A stretch of DNA of 8,243 nt, taken from NCBI GenBank assembly GCA_001563885.1, contig LKMM01000099.1, forward strand, positions 1 to 8,243, given 5' to 3'. Source of the DNA: Natrialbaceae archaeon B1-Br10_E2g27 (lineage in GTDB: Archaea; Halobacteriota; Halobacteria; Halobacteriales; Natrialbaceae). Under the pieces are notes generated by a model. The model saw nothing but the letters and a program-made list of their open reading frames with translations, ran no database searches and was not told the DNA's origin. The position numbers and the translations under genes are program-made. Below are positions 1-5,942 of the stretch, piece by piece; within the stretch, counting starts at the first letter, position 1; each line of letters starts with the position of its first letter.

Positions 1-446
1 GATTCGTCTTCTGCGTCGGCGACTGTTCGATAGCGCTCGATGTCGGCCTCGCTGACGCCGTACTCTTCGGCGAGGGTGGCGTCGTCGTCCGCTCTGTTGC
101 GGATCGCTGCGAGATCGACCCCGTCGGCGTCTTCCTCACGAAGAAGATGCAAGGAGAGTCGGCCGTCGAAGACGGTTTCCGGGTCGGTCCCTATCTCGTC
201 AGCGATTTCAGCGTCGCTGTCGCCGTCGTAAAACCCCTTCGCGAGGGAGACGAGGTCGGCTACTGAGAGGGGCGTCTCGAAGCCATAGCGGTCGTTCATC
301 TGTTCGATGACGGCCTCGAGGCGGTCGTCCTCGCTGCCGTCGCCAGCGAGCGAGCCACGGGTATCCTCCTGGGATTCGGTGATCGTTGCCTCGCCGTCGG
401 TGACGTCGGTAAAGATCTCACGGAGTTGTTGGGTTTTTTCGTTCAT
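1..446 (-). CDS. Conditioned medium-induced protein 4 homologue (C-terminus beyond left edge)
   Basis: An open frame of 148 codons begins at the ATG complementary to 444-446 and continues past base 1. The protein is very acidic and starts MNEKTQQLREIFTDVT, followed by TESQEDTRGSL at about residues 23-33. This opening matches my memory of the haloarchaeal family annotated 'conditioned medium-induced protein 4', first noted as induced at high cell density; the molecular role is not established. Residues 61-102 (GFYDGDSDAEIADEIGTDPE inside) look like a helix-turn-helix-type repeat, and residues 113-145 look like a second, more divergent copy (DATLAEEYGVSEADIERYR). DNA binding is therefore possible but unproven. 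The start is supported by a TATA box 28 bp upstream, which implies a leaderless transcript. It is divergent from the 796-2743 unit. The family call is fairly confident; the function is not. Confidence 0.78.
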   Translation of the reverse strand, partial: MNEKTQQLREIFTDVTDGEATITESQEDTRGSLAGDGSEDDRLEAVIEQMNDRYGFETPLSVADLVSLAKGFYDGDSDAEIADEIGTDPETVFDGRLSLHLLREEDADGVDLAAIRNRADDDATLAEEYGVSEADIERYRTVADAEDE

Positions 447-470
447 GCGTGGACACTCCCGACGGGCGGC

Positions 471-478
471 TATATAAG
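471..478 (-). promoter_or_regulatory. TATA box of the 1-446 gene
   Basis: Read on the minus strand this is CTTATATA, centred about 28 bp upstream of the ATG at 446. That spacing puts transcription start at or next to the start codon, as usual for leaderless haloarchaeal genes. No Shine-Dalgarno sequence lies between the box and the ATG. Confidence 0.75.
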
Positions 479-547
479 CCTGTTGCCAGATTGCGTTGGT
501 CGCTACCGGCCGGAAATTTCTATGATAAACAAACAACACAGCGTCAA

Positions 548-590
548 CTGCTCCGGGGTCAAGCCCCGAGGCACTCGGCCTGCCCCGCCT
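548..590. repeat. GC-rich hairpin, possible IS200/IS605-type end relic
   Basis: Bases 551-570 fold as CTC(C)GGGG / CCCCGAG around a TCAAG loop, with one bulged C. Immediately downstream, GGCA and TGCC can form a second small stem. Hairpins of this form sit near the ends of IS200/IS605 elements, whose transposase recognises subterminal hairpins, and I have an impression of similar sequence near haloarchaeal tnpB genes. No transposase reading frame is present. A regulatory hairpin or a chance GC-rich fold remains possible. Confidence 0.35.
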
Positions 591-676
591 GTAGATTTAC
601 GCCAGAGGTAATCGGGGTATGGGTGAATATGACGGGACAAAAACTAACATAGACCCCAGTCGGAACTTCCCGAGAG

Positions 677-769
677 TCAGGGTTCGATTTCCGCATCCAA
701 CAACGGCTCGAGTTCGTCGCGAACGGATTCGATCAGCTCAAACTGACGTTGTAGTTCCCGGATACGTTT
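677..769 (-). pseudogene. C-terminal coding remnant, about 30 codons
   Basis: On the minus strand an open frame lies between an in-frame TAA at about 770-772 and a TGA at 677-679. It reads KRIRELQRQFELIESVRDE, then LEPLLDAEIEP and stop. It is acidic and amphipathic, probably helical or coiled-coil, with codon use like a genuine haloarchaeal gene. It has no start codon, and it is cut off exactly where the promoter of the 796 gene begins. I read it as the surviving tail of a gene truncated by rearrangement. The family is not recognised. It is short enough that chance cannot be excluded. Confidence 0.35.
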
Positions 770-773
770 TTAT
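767..773 (+). promoter_or_regulatory. TATA box of the 796 gene
   Basis: TTTTTAT is centred about 26 bp upstream of the ATG at 796, the spacing expected for a leaderless transcript. It is the main reason for choosing ATG 796 rather than in-frame starts further upstream. Confidence 0.65.
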
Positions 774-795
774 CTCGGGCCACGAGTCGGATCCT

Positions 796-1902
796 ATGGA
801 CGGTCTCGCGGGACGGCTCGTGCGACGGCTTCGTAGCGAACCCGAAGCGCCGACGCTCGTCTCTCTGGAGGACGAAGAGGCAGACCGATTGTTCGATGCG
901 CTTGCCTCCGAGACCTCTCGAGCCGTATTGATGGCGTGTTATGATGACGGTCACACCCGGTCGGAACTGGCCGAAAGACTCGAGACGAGCGTTCAAAACG
1001 TCGGCTACCACGTCGACAAACTCGAGACTGCGGGGGTACTCGAGGAAAGCGAGATTCGCTACGGCGAAAACGGCCGCGAGGTTGTCGTCTACGAGCCCAC
1101 AAAGCGTGCGGTCGTTATCGCAGCGGGCGAACAGCGTGCGATCGACCGACTCGCGGCGGCCGTCGACCGACTCTTTGCCCCGCTGGTCGTCGCTGCCTTG
1201 CTCTCGACGACCGTCGGAATTCTCGCTCGTGGACCCGGACGAATCGGCATGCTAGCCGATGACGCCGCAACCAGGGCAAGTACCGCCGTCGGTCCCGAAC
1301 TCGTCTCTCTCATCGTGGCACTTTTTCTCGGGGTCGTACTCGTCGTCGTCGCCGACCAGCTGGGAGCGTTCGAACGCTCGCCCGAGCGTCGCCCTCCCGG
1401 ACTTCGACGTGTTCTGCTCGGTCGCCGAATCGACTCGAGTCGTCGGTATGTGCTCTGGACGCTCGCACTCGCGCTTGGGACGCTGATCGCACTGGACATG
1501 GTTGCGGTCGGGGCGGGTCATCGCGTTACCGTGGCGGCGTGGCTCGCGGTCCAGTTCGCTATCCCGGCGAGCATCTTCGTCGCCGCGGCGGTCGCCTACA
1601 CGAACGACGGCCTGTTCGTCAGCTGGGCGGCCACAAGCGCCCCCGTTGTCGGCCTCTGGGGGTATCTCCTCGCGGGTGACCTCCTCCGTGGTGGCTTCGA
1701 ACCGGTTTTGGTCGCCCTTGGCCCCGTTGCCGTTGGACTACTGGCAACGCCGCTTGGCTCGGTCGCATACCTCCTCGGCAGGCTCGTCGCCGGCCGCCGC
1801 GGTCGAGCACCCTCCCTCTCGAGGCGAACTACCGCCCTGCTCGTCGCCCACCCGCTGGCCGTCGGCTGTCTGTTTGGGGGATGGCTCCTCGTGGTGAGTT
1901 GA
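796..1902 (+). CDS. Membrane-anchored winged-helix (ArsR-like) transcription regulator
   Basis: This encodes 368 residues. Residues about 28-105 form a winged helix-turn-helix domain of ArsR/HTH type: LFDALASETSRAVLMACYD, then TRSELAERLETSVQNVGYHV with the recognition helix around 64-77, then a wing ending GREVVVYEP. Residues about 126-144, 169-188, 218-238, 245-268, 273-293, 303-332 and 345-366 are hydrophobic and predict six or seven membrane helices. The N-terminal DNA-binding domain would face the cytoplasm. This layout is recurrent in haloarchaea and suggests a one-component sensor that binds DNA from the membrane; ligand and target are unknown. The longer frame back to 619 is rejected because of the TATA box at 767-773. 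The next gene starts one base after this stop, so the two are probably co-transcribed and translationally coupled, perhaps acting together. Confidence 0.85.
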   Translation: MDGLAGRLVRRLRSEPEAPTLVSLEDEEADRLFDALASETSRAVLMACYDDGHTRSELAERLETSVQNVGYHVDKLETAGVLEESEIRYGENGREVVVYEPTKRAVVIAAGEQRAIDRLAAAVDRLFAPLVVAALLSTTVGILARGPGRIGMLADDAATRASTAVGPELVSLIVALFLGVVLVVVADQLGAFERSPERRPPGLRRVLLGRRIDSSRRYVLWTLALALGTLIALDMVAVGAGHRVTVAAWLAVQFAIPASIFVAAAVAYTNDGLFVSWAATSAPVVGLWGYLLAGDLLRGGFEPVLVALGPVAVGLLATPLGSVAYLLGRLVAGRRGRAPSLSRRTTALLVAHPLAVGCLFGGWLLVVS

Positions 1903-1903
1903 C

Positions 1904-2743
1904 GTGCCTGGACCGAGTTCCGATAGTACCGATCCACCGCAGGCGCTCGTTCGAGCCGCCGTCGTTGGCTTTCTCGCCTTTCCGTTGGCGGTTGCCGCCG
2001 TCTTCGTCGTCCTTCCGGAGCAGGCGACGTCGCCGTGGTGGCAGCGATTCTCGCCGCTGCTGTGGGTCACATTCGTCGGTGTCTTCGGGCTCGTCGGTGT
2101 GGAACTCGCCGCTGCGTGGGCGCTCGAGTGTCGGATCACCGTCGTCACCACCGTCCTCGCGCTTGCCGGCGTCGTCGCCTGGCTTCCGCTCGCGTTCGGC
2201 GAGCCACCGAATATCGTCTTCGCACTCGGCGGAACCGTCCTCGTCGTCGTGCCACTGTTGACAATCTCGAGCGCCCTCGAGTACGGTCTTCGAGCCGACG
2301 CCTACAACCCCCTGGGTCGACTCGAGGTCGTTTCCCTCCTCGCGGGCATCGCCCATCTGTTCGTCGTCGACGGGCTCACACGGGTGCTCGAGCGCCGGTC
2401 GCTGTTGCCGGGCGTTGCGGACCTGTCCCGGATCGAACCTATCGGCGTGGTGGTTCTCGCGGTGGTCTCCACTGGCCTCATTTTCGCGCTCGCGGTTCCG
2501 ATCGTCCTCGCTGGTCGCTATCGGCTCGGTTCGCCACTCGCCGTCGTCGTCGTCGGCTTCGTCTGTGTGAGCTACTGGACGTGGCAACTGTCACTCGAGA
2601 CGCTTCCGCCTGCGGGCCCCGGATTTGGCATCTCGCCGACGCCATTGACGGCGTATACCTGGGGATCGACGGTGCTGGTCGTCGTTGTACTCGGCTGTGG
2701 CGGACTCGAGATGTTCGTTCGTCGTTTGCGCTCGACAGGGTGA
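1904..2743 (+). CDS. Polytopic membrane protein, partner of the HTH regulator
   Basis: This encodes 279 residues with a GTG start one base after the upstream stop; a GGTGAG-like element about 8-12 bases before the GTG could help re-initiation. Hydrophobic stretches at about 14-37, 51-73, 78-98, 103-124, 140-158, 178-204, 209-228 and 250-270 predict seven or eight membrane helices with very short loops. A short arginine-rich tail (FVRRLRSTG) ends the protein. I recognise no transporter or enzyme motif. Its position behind the membrane HTH gene suggests it modulates or co-senses with that protein (inference). The TGA stop lies in the left arm of the palindrome at 2740-2799, so the present C-terminus may have been set by insertion of that element. 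Confidence 0.8.
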   Translation: MPGPSSDSTDPPQALVRAAVVGFLAFPLAVAAVFVVLPEQATSPWWQRFSPLLWVTFVGVFGLVGVELAAAWALECRITVVTTVLALAGVVAWLPLAFGEPPNIVFALGGTVLVVVPLLTISSALEYGLRADAYNPLGRLEVVSLLAGIAHLFVVDGLTRVLERRSLLPGVADLSRIEPIGVVVLAVVSTGLIFALAVPIVLAGRYRLGSPLAVVVVGFVCVSYWTWQLSLETLPPAGPGFGISPTPLTAYTWGSTVLVVVVLGCGGLEMFVRRLRSTG

Positions 2744-2799
2744 ACTACCCCTGCCTCAAGGAAGCGGCGAAAGCCGCTGAGTAGGCAGGGGTAGTTCAC
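2740..2799. repeat. 60-bp compound palindrome, IS200/IS605-like relic and putative bidirectional terminator
   Basis: Perfect 17-bp inverted arms GTGAACTACCCCTGCCT lie at 2740-2756 and, in reverse complement, at 2783-2799. Between them sits an inner hairpin, AGCGGC (2763-2768), GAAA loop, GCCGCT (2773-2778). The arms supply the TGA stop codons of both converging genes (2741-2743 plus, 2796-2798 minus). In one plus frame the palindrome reads NYPCLKEAAKAAE and stop, similar in pattern to the C-terminal tails I remember for haloarchaeal TnpB proteins. It therefore looks like the 3'-end hairpin of an IS200/IS605-type element, as in the MITE-like PATE elements described from haloarchaea. With two genes converging on it, it could also end transcription in both directions. 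Confidence 0.7.
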
Positions 2800-3041
2800 T
2801 GGTCATCTATTCTGGAGAGACGACACACTACCTGCTGGTAGCCGACTTTGTACATCCCAGCATACAACAAGACAAGTCCAAATCCCGCAAGCCAGAGGGC
2901 AACGGTCGTTTCGCCGGCACCGAACTGCTGGAGACTCGAGTACTCGGCGAGTGTACCCCCTGCGGTGAGAACGGCAGCGACGAGCGCATACAAAAGGACA
3001 GTCAACGATTCTGCGAGCAGTTCCGGATCGAACGGAGCCAT
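2796..3041 (-). CDS. Small two-helix membrane protein
   Basis: This encodes 81 residues, with ATG at 3039-3041 and a GAGG Shine-Dalgarno-like element a few bases upstream. Hydrophobic segments at about 13-29 and 48-66 predict a helical hairpin. A short polar stretch lies between them (EYSSLQQFGAGET), and a basic, then acidic tail follows (CRLSRIDDQ). No known family is recognised. It starts 35 bases after the stop of the histidine kinase on the same strand and has no clear TATA box of its own, so it is probably co-transcribed and may be an accessory to that kinase. Its TGA lies inside the right arm of the palindrome at 2740-2799, so its original C-terminus may have been different. A frame extending upstream to 3452 overlaps the kinase and is not credible. 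Confidence 0.7.
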   Translation of the reverse strand: MAPFDPELLAESLTVLLYALVAAVLTAGGTLAEYSSLQQFGAGETTVALWLAGFGLVLLYAGMYKVGYQQVVCRLSRIDDQ

Positions 3042-3076
3042 TGCCCTCGAGAGTCGCCCAGCGAACGTAAGCCTGT

Positions 3077-4762
3077 CTACCCGGTCTTGATTTCGAATTT
3101 GGCACCACCGCCCTCGCGGGTAGCCACCGTAACCTGCCAGCCGTGGGCTTCGATAATCCGTTTGACGACGGCGAGTCCGATGCCGGTTCCGTCGTCGTCG
3201 GTCGTGTAGCCGAACTCGAACAGCGAATCGCGGTCGGTCGCTGGGATACCGTTGCCGTCGTCTTCGATAGCGAATCCCGCGGCAGTGTCCGTAACGAAGA
3301 CCGTCGAGGCTCCACCGTGGTCGTTTGCGTTCCGAAAGAGGTTCTCGAGTGCCTGGCGCAGTCGGCTGAAGTCGGCGTCGACAGTTCGGTCTGTCTCGAC
3401 GACGAGGTCCAAGCCGTCGGTCTCGGCGGTCTTCCAGGCGCTTTCTGCACACGATGTGATCGAAACCGGTTCGGTTTCGTCGACGGTCTGGCCCTGTCTG
3501 GCCATCGTCAACAGCAGATCAATGAGTTCTTCCATCCGTTCGTGGGACTGCTCGACGTGTTCTAGCCCCTCTCTGGCACGCGTTCTGTCCGGGTCGGACC
3601 CGGCCAACTCCTCGCGTGTAAGCTCTGTCCACCCCATCGCAGTCGACAGGGGATTCCGAAGGTCATGAGAGATGACGTCGGCAAACTCCTCTAATCGTTC
3701 GTTTTGCTTTCTGAGCCGTCGTTCCCGTCGCTTGCGTTCGGTGATCTCCCGCATGACGACGATGTGTCCCTGTGTAATATCGAACTGGTCGGTCACCTCC
3801 GTAACCTCGAGGTCGTACGTTCGTTCGATCCCGTCATCTCGAGCGGCGGTGAATTCCACGTCGCCCTCGGTGGCTGAGAGTGCAGAACGCATTGTCGTAG
3901 TGAACGTTTCGTCGTCGATTTCGGTGAGGGGAACTCGTTCACCGAGTCCCTCGACCAGTCGGTCGGCGGCCCGATTGTATTCTGCGACGACAAACTCGTC
4001 GTTGATGATCACCACCGGATCGTTCATGTCCCGGAAAAACCGGGTGATGATCACCGGAGCGAGTTGCAGGAAATCATACCGGTAGAGAGCCCAGCCGACG
4101 GCGATAGCCTGGCCGTTGAACAGAATTGGGGTCGGATCGACCAGCGGGTGAATCCGGAACCCCTGGACGAAAAGGGTCGACGAGACCATGACGACCAACC
4201 CCGTCAGGAAGATAATGAGCGCCTGATATCGGTAGACACTCGACGTCTGGAGCATAAACCGTCCCAGAAAGACGAGCGAAACGACGACCAGCCCGCCGCT
4301 GAGTAGGAGTTGAATCTCGGTGAGAACGCCGGCCGATTCGACGGCAAACGTCCCGATTCCGAACTGGCCAACGGCTATCTCTGCGATCACGAGATTGCCG
4401 GGGTTTATCGCTACCAGCACGCCAAACGCCACCGCTTCGACCGTCAGGACTGGCCATACCCACCCCGGAATCCACTCGCTGTCACCGGTGTACTCGCTGA
4501 CAAACAGCAACCAGGCAACTCCGGCTAGCGTCGAGAACGTCGCTTTGACGACCAGTCCAACCTCGATGAGCGGTCCGCTGGCGAGAATCATCACCAGATA
4601 CCCTCCAGCCCAGAGACAATCCGCAGTCATGAGCAAACTATAGGAGTCAGAAACAGGGTGATCGATCCGTGACCACGAGTAACCCGCAAGCAACCCGCTG
4701 ACAACGACGGCGAGAGCAACGAGCGAAACGATGACCACGCTCAACAGGACGTCGTCAACCAT
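3077..4762 (-). CDS. Sensor histidine kinase (7TM - PAS - HisKA - HATPase)
   Basis: This encodes 561 residues. Residues 1-230 contain about seven hydrophobic segments (near 6-27, 42-62, 68-90, 100-120, 150-170, 180-200 and 213-228), matching the N-terminal 7TM region of many haloarchaeal histidine kinases. Residues about 240-345 form a PAS-like domain (DPVVIINDEFVVAEYNRAADRL). The phosphoacceptor is His366 in ISHDLRNPL. The ATP-binding domain has an N-box (ENLFRNAN, 473-480), a G1 box (DDGNGIP, 501-507), and F and G2 boxes (FEFGYTT, then GTGIGL at 525-530). All residues needed for kinase activity appear present. There is no receiver domain and no response regulator in the window, so it is an orphan kinase whose partner lies elsewhere. 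It would sense a membrane or intracellular cue. The 81-residue membrane protein follows on the same strand. Confidence 0.93.
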   Translation of the reverse strand: MVDDVLLSVVIVSLVALAVVVSGLLAGYSWSRIDHPVSDSYSLLMTADCLWAGGYLVMILASGPLIEVGLVVKATFSTLAGVAWLLFVSEYTGDSEWIPGWVWPVLTVEAVAFGVLVAINPGNLVIAEIAVGQFGIGTFAVESAGVLTEIQLLLSGGLVVVSLVFLGRFMLQTSSVYRYQALIIFLTGLVVMVSSTLFVQGFRIHPLVDPTPILFNGQAIAVGWALYRYDFLQLAPVIITRFFRDMNDPVVIINDEFVVAEYNRAADRLVEGLGERVPLTEIDDETFTTTMRSALSATEGDVEFTAARDDGIERTYDLEVTEVTDQFDITQGHIVVMREITERKRRERRLRKQNERLEEFADVISHDLRNPLSTAMGWTELTREELAGSDPDRTRAREGLEHVEQSHERMEELIDLLLTMARQGQTVDETEPVSITSCAESAWKTAETDGLDLVVETDRTVDADFSRLRQALENLFRNANDHGGASTVFVTDTAAGFAIEDDGNGIPATDRDSLFEFGYTTDDDGTGIGLAVVKRIIEAHGWQVTVATREGGGAKFEIKTG

Positions 4763-5040
4763 TGCCTGTTCTCACCACCGTACGGAACACATATTACTTC
4801 GATTGCCACACCCTCTTTAATTTATATTTATGAAATGTTATTACGGCGCTGGGTGTACGTTGTGAACGAGTTCTCTTGAGGTGGCGTGCCTCCTCACGTA
4901 AATTCGTCCAGTGCTCCAGTCGGCCCGATTTTCGAACCGAACGTGATACACGCTTGGGCATGTCAGATCGACACAATGGCTGAGGAAACTGGTGACAGCG
5001 AAGCAAGGATAAATCGGTCGACAGCCCCTGTCTATCCCCA
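4763..5040. other. AT-rich intergenic stretch, no recognisable gene
   Basis: Bases 4816-4842 form the most AT-rich block of the window. The remaining DNA up to about 5040 has lower GC than its surroundings. All six frames give only short, low-complexity or basic peptides with no motif I recognise. It lies between the kinase promoter and the methylase remnant, and is best read as promoter plus decayed DNA. Confidence 0.5.
4791..4798 (-). promoter_or_regulatory. Probable TATA box of the histidine kinase
   Basis: On the minus strand this reads AGTAATAT, centred about 32 bp upstream of the ATG at 4762, giving a leader of only a few bases. A stronger AT-rich block (4816-4842, containing TATAAATTAAAG on the minus strand) lies further out and could instead give a leader of roughly 30 bases. 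The sequence alone does not decide between them. Confidence 0.45.
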
Positions 5041-5190
5041 TCCCGACACGTCCTCGAGGCCGACTGTGACACCGTCGAGGAAACCGATATAGAGACGCTC
5101 GAGGCGGAGATCGACGAGGCCGTCTACGACCTGTTCGACCTGACCGACGGCGAACGCGAGGTCATCGAGGACTACCTCGAGGTATTCTAA
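5041..5190 (+). pseudogene. C-terminal remnant of a DNA methylase (Eco57I/PglX-like)
   Basis: The frame ending at TAA 5188-5190 reads RHVLEADCDTVEETDIETLE, then AEIDEAVYDLFDLTDGEREV and IEDYLEVF. The pattern 'I D e x V Y D L F x L T x x E R x x I E x Y L x x F' is how many Eco57I-type restriction-modification methylases and BREX PglX-like proteins of haloarchaea end. Upstream, the same frame carries an in-frame TGA at about 4993, and the likeness stops near 5041. No catalytic part (such as NPPY) is present anywhere in the window. This is therefore the last ~48 codons of a once much larger enzyme, lost by deletion. The exact parent (type IIG enzyme or BREX methylase) cannot be decided from the tail. 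Confidence 0.6.
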
Positions 5191-5208
5191 GGGCGACTGA
5201 CGGTCAAC

Positions 5209-5661
5209 CTATTCAGATCGGTCCATCGAATACCAGCAGGTCGTATGAATCTGGGTCAGGTCTGTTTGATGGGGTTCTATTTCCACTTCCCCGGTAACCG
5301 TTACACCCATTTCGTCCGTAGACATGGACGAATTGAGCACCTCAGCGTCGTCACGGATAGTGCCACGCGTCCCGGTTTCGTGTTGCGTGACTGTGCTATT
5401 GGCCTCGTCCAAATCGTCCATGTCGAACTCCTGTCTGACATAGGTTCGCCACGTCGTTTCTGCTGGGAGCAGGTCCGTGAAAGCCTCCCACGTATCCATC
5501 ACGGCCTCGTCGGCATCGTGAAACCGTGACTCGGTCCACACTGCTCGGTGTGGAACTTCTCCGTCATTTCGGATCTCGAGTTGGAGCCACGGAACCTCTT
5601 CTCCGTCACCGTCCGAAAAGAAGGGTGCAGTGGCACTGATGGGACTTAGCAGGCTTTCATC
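5209..5661 (-). pseudogene. Headless fragment of an FxLYD-like secreted protein
   Basis: An open frame of 150 codons runs from just after tandem TGA codons (5662-5667) to the stop at 5209. It has no ATG; the only in-frame start codon is a GTG at 5541, which would cut through a domain. The translation contains VPWLQLEIRNDGEVPHRAVW, then TESRFHDADE and LLPAETTWRTYV. This matches the FxLYD-type beta-sandwich pattern seen in haloarchaeal secreted proteins and lipoproteins: a strand of the form 'L x V x N x G', then 'F x D', then 'P x x T W'. A second repeat seems to begin at MGVTVTGEVEIEP and then stops. No signal peptide or lipobox precedes it. I read it as a fragment truncated at the 5' end and perhaps also at the 3' end. 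A real 110-residue protein starting at GTG 5541 is the alternative. Confidence 0.5.
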
Positions 5662-5674
5662 TCATCAGTGTCCC
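5634..5674. repeat. Small hairpin at the broken end of the FxLYD fragment
   Basis: CACTGAT (5634-5640) is complementary to ATCAGTG (5664-5670) with a 23-base loop. GGGAC (5641-5645) is also complementary to GTCCC (5670-5674), so two alternative folds compete. It coincides with the place where the FxLYD frame loses its N-terminus, so it may mark a deletion or insertion scar. The stems are short and may be fortuitous. Confidence 0.3.
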
Positions 5675-5743
5675 AACACCAATACTCTCTGATAGCGAAC
5701 TACCAACAATCCCTGAGAGACGAGGACGAAAACGCAAACCCAA

Positions 5744-5851
5744 CTAAGCGTCCGGATACACAGTTTGCTGTAGAATCGGTGCCAGTTTGTGCAGTCGGCG
5801 TTCGGCCTCGAGGAGATACTCGAGGGGCGTATTGGTACGGTCGCGGGCCAT
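5744..5851 (-). pseudogene. 35-codon ORF, possible gene remnant
   Basis: ATG at 5849-5851 to TAG at 5744-5746 encodes MARDRTNTPLEYLLEAERRL, then HKLAPILQQTVYPDA. Codon use (CTC, GAG, GCC, GAC) and the amphipathic helical character look genuinely coding. Immediately upstream, a different frame reads VYDISNDIDG, so a frameshifted longer gene is possible. There is no convincing TATA box or ribosome binding site. The family is not recognised. It could be a true small protein, a decayed gene or chance. Confidence 0.3.
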
Positions 5852-5912
5852 CGATGTCGTTTGAGATGTCGTAGACGGACAAACACCTACACAAACCTGG
5901 CGTCGGGTAACC

Positions 5913-5918
5913 TTCTTA
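5913..5918 (+). promoter_or_regulatory. Weak TATA-like box of the HIT gene
   Basis: TTCTTA is centred about 28 bp upstream of the ATG at 5943. The spacing suits a leaderless transcript, but the match to the consensus is weak. Confidence 0.4.
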
Positions 5919-5942
5919 CCGAGTGCCGACAGATTGTTCGCT

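Larger units (their letters stand above)
447..795. other. Gene-free stretch with relics
   Basis: No intact gene is seen here. From left to right it holds the minus-strand TATA box (471-478), an AT-richer stretch around 515-540, a GC-rich hairpin (551-570), further short GC-rich repeats up to about 590, a minus-strand coding remnant (677-769) and the TATA box of the next gene (767-773). The plus-strand frame of the gene at 796 stays open back to 619, but the residues it would add are basic and unlike the acidic body of the protein. I therefore treat that upstream part as non-coding. Confidence 0.6.
5662..5942. other. Mostly non-coding stretch upstream of the HIT gene
   Basis: Apart from a 35-codon minus-strand ORF (5744-5851) and the HIT promoter (5913-5918), no gene is seen. 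On the minus strand near 5660-5700 one frame reads REYWCWDTDEMKAC and stop, a plausible but unrecognised scrap of an old gene. Confidence 0.4.

Noticed and set aside
670..700. GGTTCGATTT, resembling a tRNA T-loop
   Set aside because: No pairing acceptor, D or anticodon arms can be found upstream, and the stem flanking the loop does not pair.
619..795. Longer start for the winged-helix gene
   Set aside because: The extension is basic, has no homologue-like pattern, and would place the well-spaced TATA box at 767-773 inside the gene.
1829..2587. Long minus-strand ORF (252 codons) rich in Asp, Glu, Arg and Gly
   Set aside because: It is antisense to two membrane proteins whose GTC/CTC-rich codons mirror into GAC/GAG. 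The plus frames have coherent transmembrane pattern and operon spacing.
2035..2784. Overlapping plus-strand ORF of 249 codons ending NYPCLKEAAKAAE
   Set aside because: The body is arginine-rich noise out of frame with the membrane protein. Only the last codons, inside the palindrome, are informative and are discussed there.
2796..3452. Extension of the small membrane protein to 218 codons
   Set aside because: The added N-terminal part is arginine-rich and overlaps the conserved ATP-binding domain of the kinase out of frame.
3143..3565. Plus-strand ORFs antisense to the histidine kinase
   Set aside because: They mirror conserved kinase boxes on the other strand and carry no independent signal.
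5934..5942. TTG start for the HIT gene
   Set aside because: It adds only three residues; ATG 5943 fits the family N-terminus and the promoter spacing better.
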